Of a stretch of DNA of 64,000 nt, positions 6,496 to 15,701 are shown one piece after another. Position 1 is the first letter of the stretch. The number at the start of each line of letters is the position of its first letter. Source of the DNA: UBA830 sp002295635 (lineage in GTDB: Bacteria; Pseudomonadota; Alphaproteobacteria; MPNO01; UBA830); assembly GCA_002295635.1 (NCBI GenBank), contig DBHK01000013.1, positions 1-64,000 on the forward strand, given 5' to 3'. The position numbers and the translations under genes were made by a program. The notes beneath the pieces were generated by a model. The model had not been told where the DNA came from and searched no databases. It saw only the letters and a list, made by a program, of their open reading frames with translations.

Positions 6496-9351
6496 ATGCA
6501 ATCGAAGATCATTGTCCGCGGTGCGCGCGAACACAACCTTAAGAACGTGGATGTTGACATCCCTCGGAACGAATTGATCGTTGTTACCGGGTTATCGGGA
6601 TCGGGCAAGTCGACACTCGCCTTTGACACGATCTATGCAGAGGGTCAACGCCGGTATGTAGAAAGTCTATCAGCATACGCCCGTCAATTCCTTGAGCTTA
6701 TGGAAAAGCCCGAAGTGGATTCTATTGAAGGATTGTCACCGGCGATATCCATAGAACAGAAGACGACATCACGAAATCCGCGGTCAACCGTCGGTACTGT
6801 TACAGAAATATATGATTATATGCGGCTGCTATTTGCTCGGGTCGGTATCCCCTACTCTCCCGAGACCGGTTTGCCGATCGAAAGCCAGACGGTTTCTCAG
6901 ATGGTGGACCGCATAAAGTCGATAGAGGTCGGAACGCGACTTTATTTGTTGGCGCCAATCGTACGCGGAAGGAAAGGTGAATATCGCAAGGAATTTCTGG
7001 ACCTTCAGAAGAGAGGTTTTACGAGGATCCGGGTGAACGGCGAAATGTACGATATTGAGGACACCCCCAAGTTAGACAAGAATTTCAAACACGATATAGA
7101 AGTGGTAGTCGATCGACTTGTTGTTCGCCCAAACATGGGGAACCGTATTGCTGATTCTCTCGAAACCGCACTTGGTCTGACAGATGGCCTCGCAGTTGCC
7201 GAAAATGCTGATAATGGTGAACGAACAATATTTTCTGCGAAGTTCGCCTGTCCTGTTTCGGGTTTCACCATTGACGAGATAGAGCCCCGGCTATTCTCGT
7301 TTAACAATCCGCACGGTGCCTGCCCGGCCTGCGATGGATTGGGCACGAGGATGTATTTCGATCCTACACTAGTTGTTCCTGATCATGACAAATCGCTCAA
7401 GGAGGGCGCGATTGCGCCATGGTCAGATTCAACGTCAAGTTATTATCAGCAAACTCTGGATTCGCTTGCCCGGGCTTTTAAATTTTCGTTAACCACGCAT
7501 TTCAAGGACTTACCGAAGAAGGCAAAAGATATAATCCTTCAGGGATCGGGGAATAAGTCTGTCAAAATGATCTACGCCGATGAAAAGAGGTCTTACACAA
7601 TTGACCGGCCATTTGAAGGTGTCATTCCGAATATGGAACGACGACTCCATGAGACCGATTCCCACTGGATACGAGAAGAACTTGGCAGGTATCAGGCAGT
7701 ATCCAACTGCGAAGTCTGCGGTGGTGCGCGTTTGAAACCCGAAGCCCTCGCGGTCAAAATCGATGGTAAAAATATTAGCAATGTCACCGACTACTCCATT
7801 GCGGCAGCAGCAGAATGGTTCTCAACCATCTCTATATCACTGACCGACAAGCAAAGAGAAATTGCGACCGGTATTCTAAAAGAAATCAACGAGCGTTTGG
7901 GATTCCTGAATAACGTCGGGCTCGATTATCTTACCCTTTCGCGAAAGTCAGGTACTCTATCAGGAGGCGAAGGACAACGCATCCGCCTTGCTTCACAGAT
8001 AGGCTCGGGCCTTACCGGGGTCCTGTACGTTCTGGATGAACCGTCGATAGGCCTACATCAACGTGATAACGCACGCCTACTAAAAACCCTTAAACATCTT
8101 CGAGATATAGGCAACACAGTGATAGTTGTAGAACACGATGAAGAAGCAATTCGGAGTGCCGACTACCTAATCGACCTCGGCATCGGGGCTGGCGTCCACG
8201 GCGGCAATATTGTTGCGTCAGGTAAACCGTCGACCGTGATACGATCAAAAAAGAGCTTAACGGCTAAGTATCTTCGCGGGGAGTTGAAAATCCTATTACC
8301 GGCCTGCCGGCGCCAAATCTCTAAGAAACAGGTATTGAAAATTGCCGGGGCTACGGCAAATAACCTGAAAAATGTGGATGTCGATATTCCAATCGGATTG
8401 TTTACGTGTGTCACTGGGGTTTCGGGTGGCGGAAAATCCAGCCTAATTATAGAGACGCTATATAAGGCTATGGCACGGCGGATTAATTCCTCTCGCGTAA
8501 TCCCAGGGCAACACAAATATATCAAGGGTTTAGAACTCGTCGACAAGGTCGTGGATATTGACCAGTCGCCGATCGGACGAACACCCCGCTCCAATCCCGC
8601 TACATACACTGGAGCTTTTACCCCTATACGGGACTGGTTCGCAGGGTTGCCGGAATCTAAGGCTAGAGGTTACAAGCCTGGCCGGTTTTCGTTCAACGTC
8701 AAGGGTGGGCGCTGCGAGGCCTGCCAAGGCGATGGCGTTATAAAGATAGAAATGCATTTTCTTGCCGATGTTTACGTTCAATGCGACGTTTGCAACGGTA
8801 AACGCTACAATAGAGAGACGCTAGATATATTATTTAGAAACAAGTCAATAGCAGATGTTCTTAATATGACTGTCGAAGAAGGTTTCGATTTTTTTTCCGC
8901 TGTACCTTCGATCCGCGACAAGTTGGAAATGCTGAACATGGTGGGGCTCGGATATATAAAGATCGGTCAATCCGCTACAACACTCTCGGGCGGGGAGGCT
9001 CAGCGTGTGAAGCTATCAAAGGAACTAGCCCGGCGCGCAACCGGGAAGACGGTCTATATCCTTGACGAGCCGACGACTGGGCTCCATTTCGATGACATTC
9101 GCAAACTTCTTGAGGTGCTGCAGGCGTTGGTCGATCAGGGTAACACGGTCATCGTGATAGAGCACAATCTCGATGTCATCAAGACCGCCGATTGGATCAT
9201 CGACTTAGGCCCAGAAGGCGGCGATGGTGGTGGCGAAATAGTCGCCGTGGGTACGCCCGAAGACCTCGTAACGATGGAGAGAAGCCATACTGGTCAGTTT
9301 CTTGCACCGTATCTTGGGGATGCAATACAGATCTCGACAAAATCCGCTTGA
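6496..9351 (+). CDS. uvrA: UvrABC system protein A
   Basis: UvrA is the damage-sensing ABC-type ATPase of nucleotide excision repair; it loads UvrB on distorted DNA. The first Walker A (GLSGSGKST) is at residues 32-40 and the second (GVSGGGKSS) at about 640. Signature motifs LSGGEGQR and LSGGEAQR are both present. The C-terminal zinc finger (CEAC...CDVC) is intact. In the first zinc module the second Cys is replaced (CPVSGFTI where E. coli has CPICGYSM), so that finger may not bind metal. The 951-aa length is usual. It is divergent from the dehydrogenase and ssb. I did not find a clear LexA box upstream. Confidence 0.97.
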   Translation: MQSKIIVRGAREHNLKNVDVDIPRNELIVVTGLSGSGKSTLAFDTIYAEGQRRYVESLSAYARQFLELMEKPEVDSIEGLSPAISIEQKTTSRNPRSTVGTVTEIYDYMRLLFARVGIPYSPETGLPIESQTVSQMVDRIKSIEVGTRLYLLAPIVRGRKGEYRKEFLDLQKRGFTRIRVNGEMYDIEDTPKLDKNFKHDIEVVVDRLVVRPNMGNRIADSLETALGLTDGLAVAENADNGERTIFSAKFACPVSGFTIDEIEPRLFSFNNPHGACPACDGLGTRMYFDPTLVVPDHDKSLKEGAIAPWSDSTSSYYQQTLDSLARAFKFSLTTHFKDLPKKAKDIILQGSGNKSVKMIYADEKRSYTIDRPFEGVIPNMERRLHETDSHWIREELGRYQAVSNCEVCGGARLKPEALAVKIDGKNISNVTDYSIAAAAEWFSTISISLTDKQREIATGILKEINERLGFLNNVGLDYLTLSRKSGTLSGGEGQRIRLASQIGSGLTGVLYVLDEPSIGLHQRDNARLLKTLKHLRDIGNTVIVVEHDEEAIRSADYLIDLGIGAGVHGGNIVASGKPSTVIRSKKSLTAKYLRGELKILLPACRRQISKKQVLKIAGATANNLKNVDVDIPIGLFTCVTGVSGGGKSSLIIETLYKAMARRINSSRVIPGQHKYIKGLELVDKVVDIDQSPIGRTPRSNPATYTGAFTPIRDWFAGLPESKARGYKPGRFSFNVKGGRCEACQGDGVIKIEMHFLADVYVQCDVCNGKRYNRETLDILFRNKSIADVLNMTVEEGFDFFSAVPSIRDKLEMLNMVGLGYIKIGQSATTLSGGEAQRVKLSKELARRATGKTVYILDEPTTGLHFDDIRKLLEVLQALVDQGNTVIVIEHNLDVIKTADWIIDLGPEGGDGGGEIVAVGTPEDLVTMERSHTGQFLAPYLGDAIQISTKSA

Positions 9352-9560
9352 TTTGGTTGGTTTAAATAATCGCCGTGTATTATCAGCGGGTATTCTCTGC
9401 AAACGCAACTTATATCATCTACCAGTCTTTATCTCTTTCTGCTCTCGCTCGGGTATCTTCGCTTTATTTAGACGAAAGCTCTGGGGGTCTGCACTCGACC
9501 GAGCCGCAAGAATAAGGCATTTTCCGCGGGTCTCATTTTAAGATTGCACCAGGATTGCGT

Positions 9561-10259
9561 ATGAAACCCCCTATTCATGGAAAACAGCTCTCGAAAGAAG
9601 ACTTCCTCAATGGCCGCCACGATGAGATGATCCTTCAAGCGGGTCTCGCCGACGTGATGAAACGCACACCGGTTGAGGTTCGCATCGCACGCCGTGATGA
9701 AATGCTTCAGAATTCGCCGCCCGGCCAAATGGTGTGGGTTTTTGGTTACGGTTCGTTGATTTGGAACCCGGCCTTTGAATTTGACGAAATCCGTACCGGT
9801 ATCTTGTATGGTTATCACCGTCTATTCTGCTTTTGGTCAAAGATCGGACGCGGCACGCCAGAGGAACCGGGCATGATGTTAGCCTTGGACCGCGGCGGGT
9901 GCTGCAAGGGGATCGTTCTCGGCGTGAAGCGAGAGCGGGCGCAGGACGAGCTAACTAGCGTTTTCATGCGCGAACTGGTTGGTGAAACCTATCATCCAAA
10001 ATGGGGGCAGGTTCGAACAGACAAGGGAACGGTGTCGGCGATCACGTTCGTTGCCAATCGTGAAGCAGAACAATACGCAGGACGTCGGCCGCTTGAAGAA
10101 ATCGCCCATTATATCGCTCAGGGTTCTGGTCATCTTGGCCCGTGTAAAGATTATCTATTCAACACAACTCAGCACCTAGAAGACCTCGGCCTACACGATC
10201 CAATGATGCGGGAGCTGTGTAACCTGGTTGAACGGAAGCTTTCATTAAATGATTCCTGA
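9561..10259 (+). CDS. ChaC-like gamma-glutamylcyclotransferase
   Basis: ChaC-family enzymes cleave the gamma-glutamyl group of glutathione as 5-oxoproline, releasing Cys-Gly. The family signature VFGYGSLIWNP lies about 60 residues in, followed by GYHRLFCFWS and a GxxxG-type core. I choose the ATG at 9561, which has AGGA 6 bases upstream, over a TTG at 9555. The product is 232 aa, with an N-terminal extension of about 55 residues before the core. The stop overlaps the trmFO start by 11 bases, which suggests one transcript. Confidence 0.85.
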   Translation: MKPPIHGKQLSKEDFLNGRHDEMILQAGLADVMKRTPVEVRIARRDEMLQNSPPGQMVWVFGYGSLIWNPAFEFDEIRTGILYGYHRLFCFWSKIGRGTPEEPGMMLALDRGGCCKGIVLGVKRERAQDELTSVFMRELVGETYHPKWGQVRTDKGTVSAITFVANREAEQYAGRRPLEEIAHYIAQGSGHLGPCKDYLFNTTQHLEDLGLHDPMMRELCNLVERKLSLNDS

Positions 10260-11583
10260 ACCGGTTCATGTTATTGGTGGTGGCCTTGCAGGCTCAGAAG
10301 CAGCCTGGCAGTTGTCAGTGCGTGGAGTGCCGGTAATTCTCCATGAAATGCGGCCCGAAAGATCAACCGAAGTACATCAGACAAGTGGTTTAGCGGAGTT
10401 GGTTTGTTCTAACTCATTACGCTCCGATGATGCCGAATTTAATGCGGTTGGACTTCTCCACGAAGAAATGCGTCGCTGTGGATCTATTATCATGATGATG
10501 GCGGATAAATACAAAGTACCTGCCGGTGGTGCCTTGGCGGTTGATCGAGGAGCATTTTCCAATGCCGTGACGAAAGCCTTGTCAGAACAGGAATTGATCA
10601 CTATTGAACACGGCGAGGTAACCGGTATCCCGCCGCCGGACTGGAAGAGCGTTATCGTGGCGACAGGTCCTCTTACATCTCTGGCATTGGCACAGGCGAT
10701 CGTTGGCGTAACCGGCGAAAAATCCTTAGCGTTCTTCGATGCAATCGCGCCAATAGCTTATACTGAATCTATAGATTTCGACAAAGCTTGGTTCCAGTCA
10801 CGTTATGATAAGCCGGGTCCGGGCGGAACTGGAAAGGACTATATCAACTGCCCATTGGACAGAGAGGAATATTTGACCTTTCTAGAGGCGTTGCACGACG
10901 GTGACAAAACTGAATTTAAAGAATGGGAGAGAAATACCCCTTATTTCGAGGGTTGTCTGCCTATCGAGGTAATGGCAGCGCGCGGCAATGAAACCCTCCG
11001 GTACGGTCCAATGAAACCGGTTGGCCTTACCAACCCCCACAAGGACGATAAACCTTACGCCGTGGTCCAGTTGCGCCAAGACAACAGTCTCGGAACGCTA
11101 TACAATATGGTTGGCTTTCAGACAAAGCTGAAACACGGTGAACAGACCCGAATATTTCGGATGATCCCGGGGCTAGAAAATGCAAGTTTTGCTCGCCTCG
11201 GGGGTATTCACCGTAATACCTTTCTGAACTCTCCGCGCCTCCTCGACAGAAACTTACGCCTTAGAGCTATGCCGCGGCTACGGTTTGCAGGTCAAATTAC
11301 CGGGGTGGAAGGTTACGTTGAGAGCGCCGCCATCGGTCTTCTTGCAGGTCAAATGGCGGCCGAAGAAGCACAGCTGTCATCTTTTTATCCGCCGCCAGTC
11401 ACGACAGCCATTGGTGCGCTACTTGAGCACATTACCAGCGGTGGCCATGGTGAAACGTTTCAACCTATGAATATAAATTTTGGCCTTTTTCCTCCGCTCA
11501 GAGAGAAAATTAAAGGTCGAGAACGCAAAAAAGCCCATTCAAACCGCGCGCTCCGCGATCTTAGGGCGTGGCAAGACAGTTAG
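10249..11583 (+). CDS. trmFO: Folate-dependent tRNA U54 methyltransferase TrmFO
   Basis: TrmFO uses methylenetetrahydrofolate and FADH2 to methylate U54 in the T-loop of tRNA. The FAD-binding GGGLAGSEA motif is at residues 10-18, and the family blocks LVCSNSLRSDD, KDYINCPLD and QITGVEGYVESAA are all present. The 444-aa length is normal. It overlaps the ChaC gene and converges on the NDUFAF6-like gene, with only 15 bases between the two stops. Confidence 0.96.
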   Translation: MIPEPVHVIGGGLAGSEAAWQLSVRGVPVILHEMRPERSTEVHQTSGLAELVCSNSLRSDDAEFNAVGLLHEEMRRCGSIIMMMADKYKVPAGGALAVDRGAFSNAVTKALSEQELITIEHGEVTGIPPPDWKSVIVATGPLTSLALAQAIVGVTGEKSLAFFDAIAPIAYTESIDFDKAWFQSRYDKPGPGGTGKDYINCPLDREEYLTFLEALHDGDKTEFKEWERNTPYFEGCLPIEVMAARGNETLRYGPMKPVGLTNPHKDDKPYAVVQLRQDNSLGTLYNMVGFQTKLKHGEQTRIFRMIPGLENASFARLGGIHRNTFLNSPRLLDRNLRLRAMPRLRFAGQITGVEGYVESAAIGLLAGQMAAEEAQLSSFYPPPVTTAIGALLEHITSGGHGETFQPMNINFGLFPPLREKIKGRERKKAHSNRALRDLRAWQDS

Positions 11584-11598
11584 ATTACTTAAAATAAA

Positions 11599-12429
11599 TC
11601 AAACTCTACCCGTTAACACCGCTCCAAGAATTCGAAGTTGTCGGGCAATGCGAGAATATTCTAGACCTTCCGAGAAGATATTGTTACCGCTCGTGCGAAG
11701 TCGTTTAAGGTAACCGGAGGCGAGGACTACATATGCTACCGCAGGCCTAGCCTTCTTCTCAATCGTCTGCATTCCCACCCATTTCTCCAGCAAAAATTCG
11801 GCGAGTATATTGACGGCTGGACTTACATCGATACCTTCGGAATTTTGCGACAGTAAAGAGCTCGAAAAGCCGGTATGCCTCAGCAAATCTTTCGGAAGAT
11901 AAACACGCTGGCAAGATAGGTGAAAAGGCGCAGCCCGCAGCAGACCCGCTCCTCCCCACAAAATACCAAGTAATCGCGCCTGTTCGCCCCCCCCACTGAC
12001 ACCGCAGATTCGGTATCCTAAATACGCTAGTTCGCCGGCGGTCGCGGACACATAATTCTCGAATGCATTAATATCCTCCGGAGCTTCATCAGCCATGTCA
12101 AATACCCGTCCATCAATCATCCGATCAAATGATTCCTTCGGGAGTGAAAATTTTTCTATAGCGGCGGCAAGCTCTGTCACAACCGCGTGCTCTCGGGCCG
12201 ATCCCGAGTAAATCTCCTCTACTGCATCTCGCCACCATTGGAGTCGGATTTCTCCGAGTATTGCCTCAGAAACACGTTCTCTAACTGATGCGATTTCTAT
12301 ATTAAAGGCATAAAGCGCCATTAGCCCGCGACGGATTTCGCCCGGGGCAAAAGCCGCCGCGAAATAGCGGTCGTAATCGTAATTCCGGACCTGCTCTTCG
12401 CAGTAATCGCGGTAGTTTCTGGACGACAT
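11599..12429 (-). CDS. Squalene/phytoene synthase-family protein, NDUFAF6-like
   Basis: The protein (276 aa) has the all-alpha isoprenoid synthase fold but lacks both Asp-rich catalytic motifs. Where active enzymes have a DDxxD after the ALYAF helix it has NIEIASVRER, and where they have NILRDxxED it has GLLRAAPFHL. It matches, from memory, human NDUFAF6 in the helices AFNIEIASVRERVSE, LQWWRDAVEEIY and RVYLPKDLL. NDUFAF6 is a mitochondrial complex I assembly factor without known catalysis, so a role in NADH dehydrogenase assembly is likely. An NDUFAF3 homologue lies about 3 kb away. A true HpnC/HpnD synthase is unlikely because the metal ligands are missing. Confidence 0.8.
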   Translation of the reverse strand: MSSRNYRDYCEEQVRNYDYDRYFAAAFAPGEIRRGLMALYAFNIEIASVRERVSEAILGEIRLQWWRDAVEEIYSGSAREHAVVTELAAAIEKFSLPKESFDRMIDGRVFDMADEAPEDINAFENYVSATAGELAYLGYRICGVSGGGEQARLLGILWGGAGLLRAAPFHLSCQRVYLPKDLLRHTGFSSSLLSQNSEGIDVSPAVNILAEFLLEKWVGMQTIEKKARPAVAYVVLASGYLKRLRTSGNNIFSEGLEYSRIARQLRILGAVLTGRV

Positions 12430-12470
12430 CGAGCAGGAGTTTAGGCGGCGTATTCCGAGTCGTACAGGGT

Positions 12471-13148
12471 TTGGATTATCATGTATCTATGTCTCTCTGG
12501 TCTGATCTTCTTATTGAGCCGATGCGCAACGCCAACGGTGACACACTTGTTGCTATCCAACGATTTAAAATCGCCGTCACCACTGGTGAGGTAAGTGGGC
12601 TAGAAAACATCATAGTTTCCTCTGTGAATCGGATTCGACAGGCCGAGGAAAAAATAGTTGCCGGCGTAGAAATAAAACTCATTGGGGAATTGCTTACCCT
12701 AGCTCAATACGGCGCCGGATCAATCGGAAAGAGTATCTCAACGATCGTCGGCATACCCAAGTCTGCGTCACAACTAGAAGCTATTTTTATCGCAAAGTTT
12801 CTTATAGAAATCGTATTACGACGGGATGATTACCAAGGCCTTTTTCCGTCGGAACTCCTTAGACTACATGGGATCAACCGCTCGGAATTGAATGACGATT
12901 CTGCGCGCCCGGTGCTAGCCGCTATTGTCAAGAGAGCGGAAGAATCTGTCGTCCAGCTTCCGCGTTTAAATGCAGAAAACGTGAATCGAGAAACGGCACT
13001 ATTCCTTACTAATGAGAGAAAGTTACTCAAGAAAAGGTTACATCGGCTAACCATAAATCCCCTAATGAAAGGCACTATCGAACTCAATTCTTGGGACCGT
13101 TGGCAAACAACGGTAATCACACGCTTGCGCAAAGCAACTTACGCGTGA
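12471..13148 (+). CDS. Half-length, degenerate squalene/phytoene synthase relative
   Basis: This 225-aa product resembles only the second half of squalene/phytoene synthases. AGSIGKSISTIVGI corresponds to the YxVAGxVG helix, FLIEIVLRRDD to QLTNILRDxxED, LFPSELLRLHGI to YLPxELLxxHGI, and the C-terminal helix to the usual SxxxKxxxxLR ending. The first lobe with DDxxD is absent, and the second metal motif is broken. It lies between the NDUFAF6-like gene and an hpnE homologue, where hpnD would be expected. It may be an inactive partner subunit or a decaying hpnD. The TTG at 12471 and the ATG at 12489 are both possible starts, and neither has a good ribosome site. Confidence 0.6.
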   Translation: MDYHVSMSLWSDLLIEPMRNANGDTLVAIQRFKIAVTTGEVSGLENIIVSSVNRIRQAEEKIVAGVEIKLIGELLTLAQYGAGSIGKSISTIVGIPKSASQLEAIFIAKFLIEIVLRRDDYQGLFPSELLRLHGINRSELNDDSARPVLAAIVKRAEESVVQLPRLNAENVNRETALFLTNERKLLKKRLHRLTINPLMKGTIELNSWDRWQTTVITRLRKATYA

Positions 13149-13185
13149 CAAAGTCCCGCTGCCTTTGATTTAAAGAAGATTCGTA

Positions 13186-14472
13186 ATGCCCACAATTCAT
13201 ATAGTCGGTGCCGGTTTATCCGGTCTTTCCTGTGCGACGCACGCTGCAACGACCGGTTTTAATGTTATCGTATACGAAGCAGCCGGCCACGCCGGTGGCA
13301 GAGCACGATCTTTCTATGATGAGAGTCTTGGCTGTATTATTGACAACGGTAACCATCTTTTACTAGGAGCGAATAAAACAACCCGGACTTATCTCGCGGA
13401 AATTGATGCAGCAGATTCAATTCGGGAGATCAGCCCGGCTGTCTTCCCATTCCTCGACTTTAAGAGCGGCAAGAGATGGGGCATTCGTCCGGGCAAAATA
13501 TTTCCCCCAATTTGGATATTCTCGAGCAAGCGCCGTATCCCTCATACTCGACCGATGGAGTATTTTTCCCAAATTATTCGGCTACGCCGAGCTGGTGAGG
13601 CCGAAACAGTAGCAGATGCAGTAGGAACAGAGTCATTATTGTTTAATACTCTATGGCAACCAATGTCTACAGCAGTGCTGAATACTGACGCAACTGAGGC
13701 ATCAGCCTCACTATTATGGCGTGTGATAAAGGAAACATTTGTTCGTGGAGAAAAAGCCTCCAGACCTTGGTACTTCCCAAACGGGCTTGGGGAGGCGCTA
13801 GTTCGTCCGGCGCAAGATTTTCTTAGCGCAAAAGGTGTTCATATTCGATTCAGTAAACGGCTCCGCGAGATTCGTTGCTCCGAACACCGAGTGAAATCCT
13901 TAATTTTTTCTGACGACGTCATCCCTTTGGATCGACGAGATGCGGTTGTTCTCGCGGTTCCCCCCGAGGCCTGCAGAAGAATTTTTCCAGTTATAAAAGC
14001 ACCCTCTGATGCGAAAACTATTGTTAACGCCCATTTTCGATTAGAGAATACCCCATCACTCCCGGGGAATGGGCCTTTCCTCGGTCTAATAAATGCCGAG
14101 ACACATTGGATTTTTGTACGTGATAACATAGTATCGTTGACAGTGAGCGCCGCGGACGCAATAGCGGATGAACCCGGCCACCAAATAGCAAACAGGTTAT
14201 GGATCGAAGCGAGTGCGGTACTTAGGTACCCGTTAAAATGTCCCCCGGCTTGGCGAATTATCAAGGAGCGCCGCGCGACCTTTGCTCAAAATCCAACACA
14301 AGTTAACGCTCGACCAGTTACGACAACCGGCGTTGAGAATCTTTTCTTAGCTGGCGACTGGACCGATACCGGTCTCCCCGCCACCATCGAGGGTAGTATT
14401 TTGTCCGGGTTTCGTGCAGCCAAGTTGGCAGGCGAAAAGGTCAAGTTTGCTGTCTACACCGACACCAAATAA
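13186..14472 (+). CDS. hpnE: HpnE-like FAD-dependent hydroxysqualene dehydroxylase
   Basis: HpnE reduces hydroxysqualene to squalene in the HpnCDE route of bacterial squalene and hopanoid synthesis. The FAD motif GAGLSG is at residues 8-13, followed by the EAAGHAGGRARS block typical of flavin amine oxidase/desaturase proteins. The C-terminal FAD contact LFLAGDWTDTGLPATIEG is conserved. The 428-aa length fits. The gene stands 37 bases behind the half-length synthase relative, but no catalytically intact hpnC or hpnD is in the window. Either these lie elsewhere or the enzyme acts on another substrate. Confidence 0.78.
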   Translation: MPTIHIVGAGLSGLSCATHAATTGFNVIVYEAAGHAGGRARSFYDESLGCIIDNGNHLLLGANKTTRTYLAEIDAADSIREISPAVFPFLDFKSGKRWGIRPGKIFPPIWIFSSKRRIPHTRPMEYFSQIIRLRRAGEAETVADAVGTESLLFNTLWQPMSTAVLNTDATEASASLLWRVIKETFVRGEKASRPWYFPNGLGEALVRPAQDFLSAKGVHIRFSKRLREIRCSEHRVKSLIFSDDVIPLDRRDAVVLAVPPEACRRIFPVIKAPSDAKTIVNAHFRLENTPSLPGNGPFLGLINAETHWIFVRDNIVSLTVSAADAIADEPGHQIANRLWIEASAVLRYPLKCPPAWRIIKERRATFAQNPTQVNARPVTTTGVENLFLAGDWTDTGLPATIEGSILSGFRAAKLAGEKVKFAVYTDTK

Positions 14473-14663
14473 TACATTTACGATTCGGTTTTTCGGTCAG
14501 TTTCATATCTCAAAGAGCGAAAATTCATTATCCCCTTGTTTTTAATTGAGTTTTCATTTCGAAAATTCCGTCCCTTATAAAGTTTATAAAATCTTTCATA
14601 CGCGTTGAACCAAGAATTCATTCCCGTTAGCATCACATCGTTTCGAAACTGAGGGATGTGAGA

Positions 14664-15269
14664 ATGGCTAAACTACTATCTGATCTTACAAGTACGATTA
14701 TCGCTGGCGTAGTCTTGGCTATCGTACTTATTATAATTCTAGCTGGTTTGCCGGACGCCGGCCTGTCAATTGATAATGCCTCCTGGGCTTTTCTTTTCCG
14801 TTGGCTACATGTGATCAGTGGCATTATGTGGATTGGGATCCTCTGGTACTTTAATTTTATTCAAATACCAAATATGGGGAACATTCCCGACGAGCAGAAG
14901 CCGGCAATCACTGGTGTAATCGCGCCGGCTGCCCTCTTCTGGTTCCGCTGGGGTGCGATGTCCACCATTATCACCGGCTTGATCCTTGCTTGGTTAAACG
15001 GCTATCTCGCTGACGCCGTCGCTATAGGATTGACAGATGGCGTTCCAAAGCACACGGCTATCGGTATTGGCATGTGGCTCGGTACAATCATGTGGTTCAA
15101 CGTCTGGTTTATTATCTGGCCGAACCAAAAGAAAGCACTTGGAATTGTTAAAGTCGCAGCAGATGAAAAAGCGAAAGCTGGCCGCACAGCAATGCTGTTC
15201 TCTAGGACGAATACAATGTTGTCGATACCGATGCTTTTCGCGATGGTTGTGGCGCAAAATCTATTTTAA
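14664..15269 (+). CDS. Urate-oxidase N-terminal-type membrane protein (PuuD-like)
   Basis: This integral membrane protein of about 201 aa has four to five hydrophobic helices. The block RWLHVISGIMWIGILWYFNF matches the membrane domain of the PuuD urate hydroxylase family (Urate_ox_N). The cytochrome c domain of full PuuD is absent, so urate oxidation is not assured. I start at the ATG 14664, with GAGGG 8 bases upstream, not at the GTG 14658. It is a single-gene unit ending at a strong hairpin terminator and converges on the Mth938-like gene. Confidence 0.7.
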   Translation: MAKLLSDLTSTIIAGVVLAIVLIIILAGLPDAGLSIDNASWAFLFRWLHVISGIMWIGILWYFNFIQIPNMGNIPDEQKPAITGVIAPAALFWFRWGAMSTIITGLILAWLNGYLADAVAIGLTDGVPKHTAIGIGMWLGTIMWFNVWFIIWPNQKKALGIVKVAADEKAKAGRTAMLFSRTNTMLSIPMLFAMVVAQNLF

Positions 15270-15288
15270 CCAGATTTTTTGGCATGGA

Positions 15289-15320
15289 ATGAAGGGGGCT
15301 TTTCTGCCTCCTTCATTTTA
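15289..15320 (+). terminator. Rho-independent terminator
   Basis: ATGAAGGGGGC (15289-15299) pairs with GCCTCCTTCAT (15306-15316) through one G-U wobble, with a 6-base loop, and is followed by TTTTA. It lies 19 bases after the stop of the PuuD-like gene. It also sits between two convergent genes, so it may partly stop the opposite transcript, although the T-run suits only the plus strand. Confidence 0.8.
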
Positions 15321-15701
15321 TCACTCTATGGCAATCAATGCGGCGGCGACTGGGCGATCTTCTGCGAGCAGAACATTAAAAGTTCTACATGCTGCACCTG
15401 TGTCCATCCACTCAGAAATAATCCCAAATTCTCTGAGATAATTCCGAACATCATCACGTGGAATTCCCATCCGTTTTCCACAACCAATCAAAAGAATTTC
15501 AATATCAGTTTCGTCGGTTGGGACACTTTGAATTGAACCGCTGGAGATATCTTCATAGCGATCTACAGCCCATGAGATTGTGACTTTTGGTAGGACTATC
15601 ACCGAACCACTATGCCGTTCACCGGAAATCCAGAAAACTCCGTTACCATAGCTTTGTATGCTCTGCTGAACTGCACGTACAGGCGGCATCACACCATTCA
15701 T
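15321..15701 (-). CDS. Mth938-like domain protein (NDUFAF3 homologue)
   Basis: This is a small soluble protein of about 126 aa of the Mth938/DUF498 family, whose human member NDUFAF3 helps assemble respiratory complex I. The central block ILLIGCGKRMGIP followed by LREFGI and the MDTGAACRTFNVLLAEDRPVAA tail are typical. I start at the ATG 15701, which overlaps the secF stop as TGATG; a GTG three bases upstream is also open. The secD-secF-NDUFAF3 order is widespread in alphaproteobacteria and points to coupled synthesis with membrane-protein insertion. Confidence 0.85.
   Translation of the reverse strand: MNGVMPPVRAVQQSIQSYGNGVFWISGERHSGSVIVLPKVTISWAVDRYEDISSGSIQSVPTDETDIEILLIGCGKRMGIPRDDVRNYLREFGIISEWMDTGAACRTFNVLLAEDRPVAAALIAIE

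Noticed and set aside
11599..12429. Calling this gene hpnC, hpnD or crtB
   Set aside because: Both Asp-rich metal-binding motifs needed for prenyl-transfer chemistry are absent.
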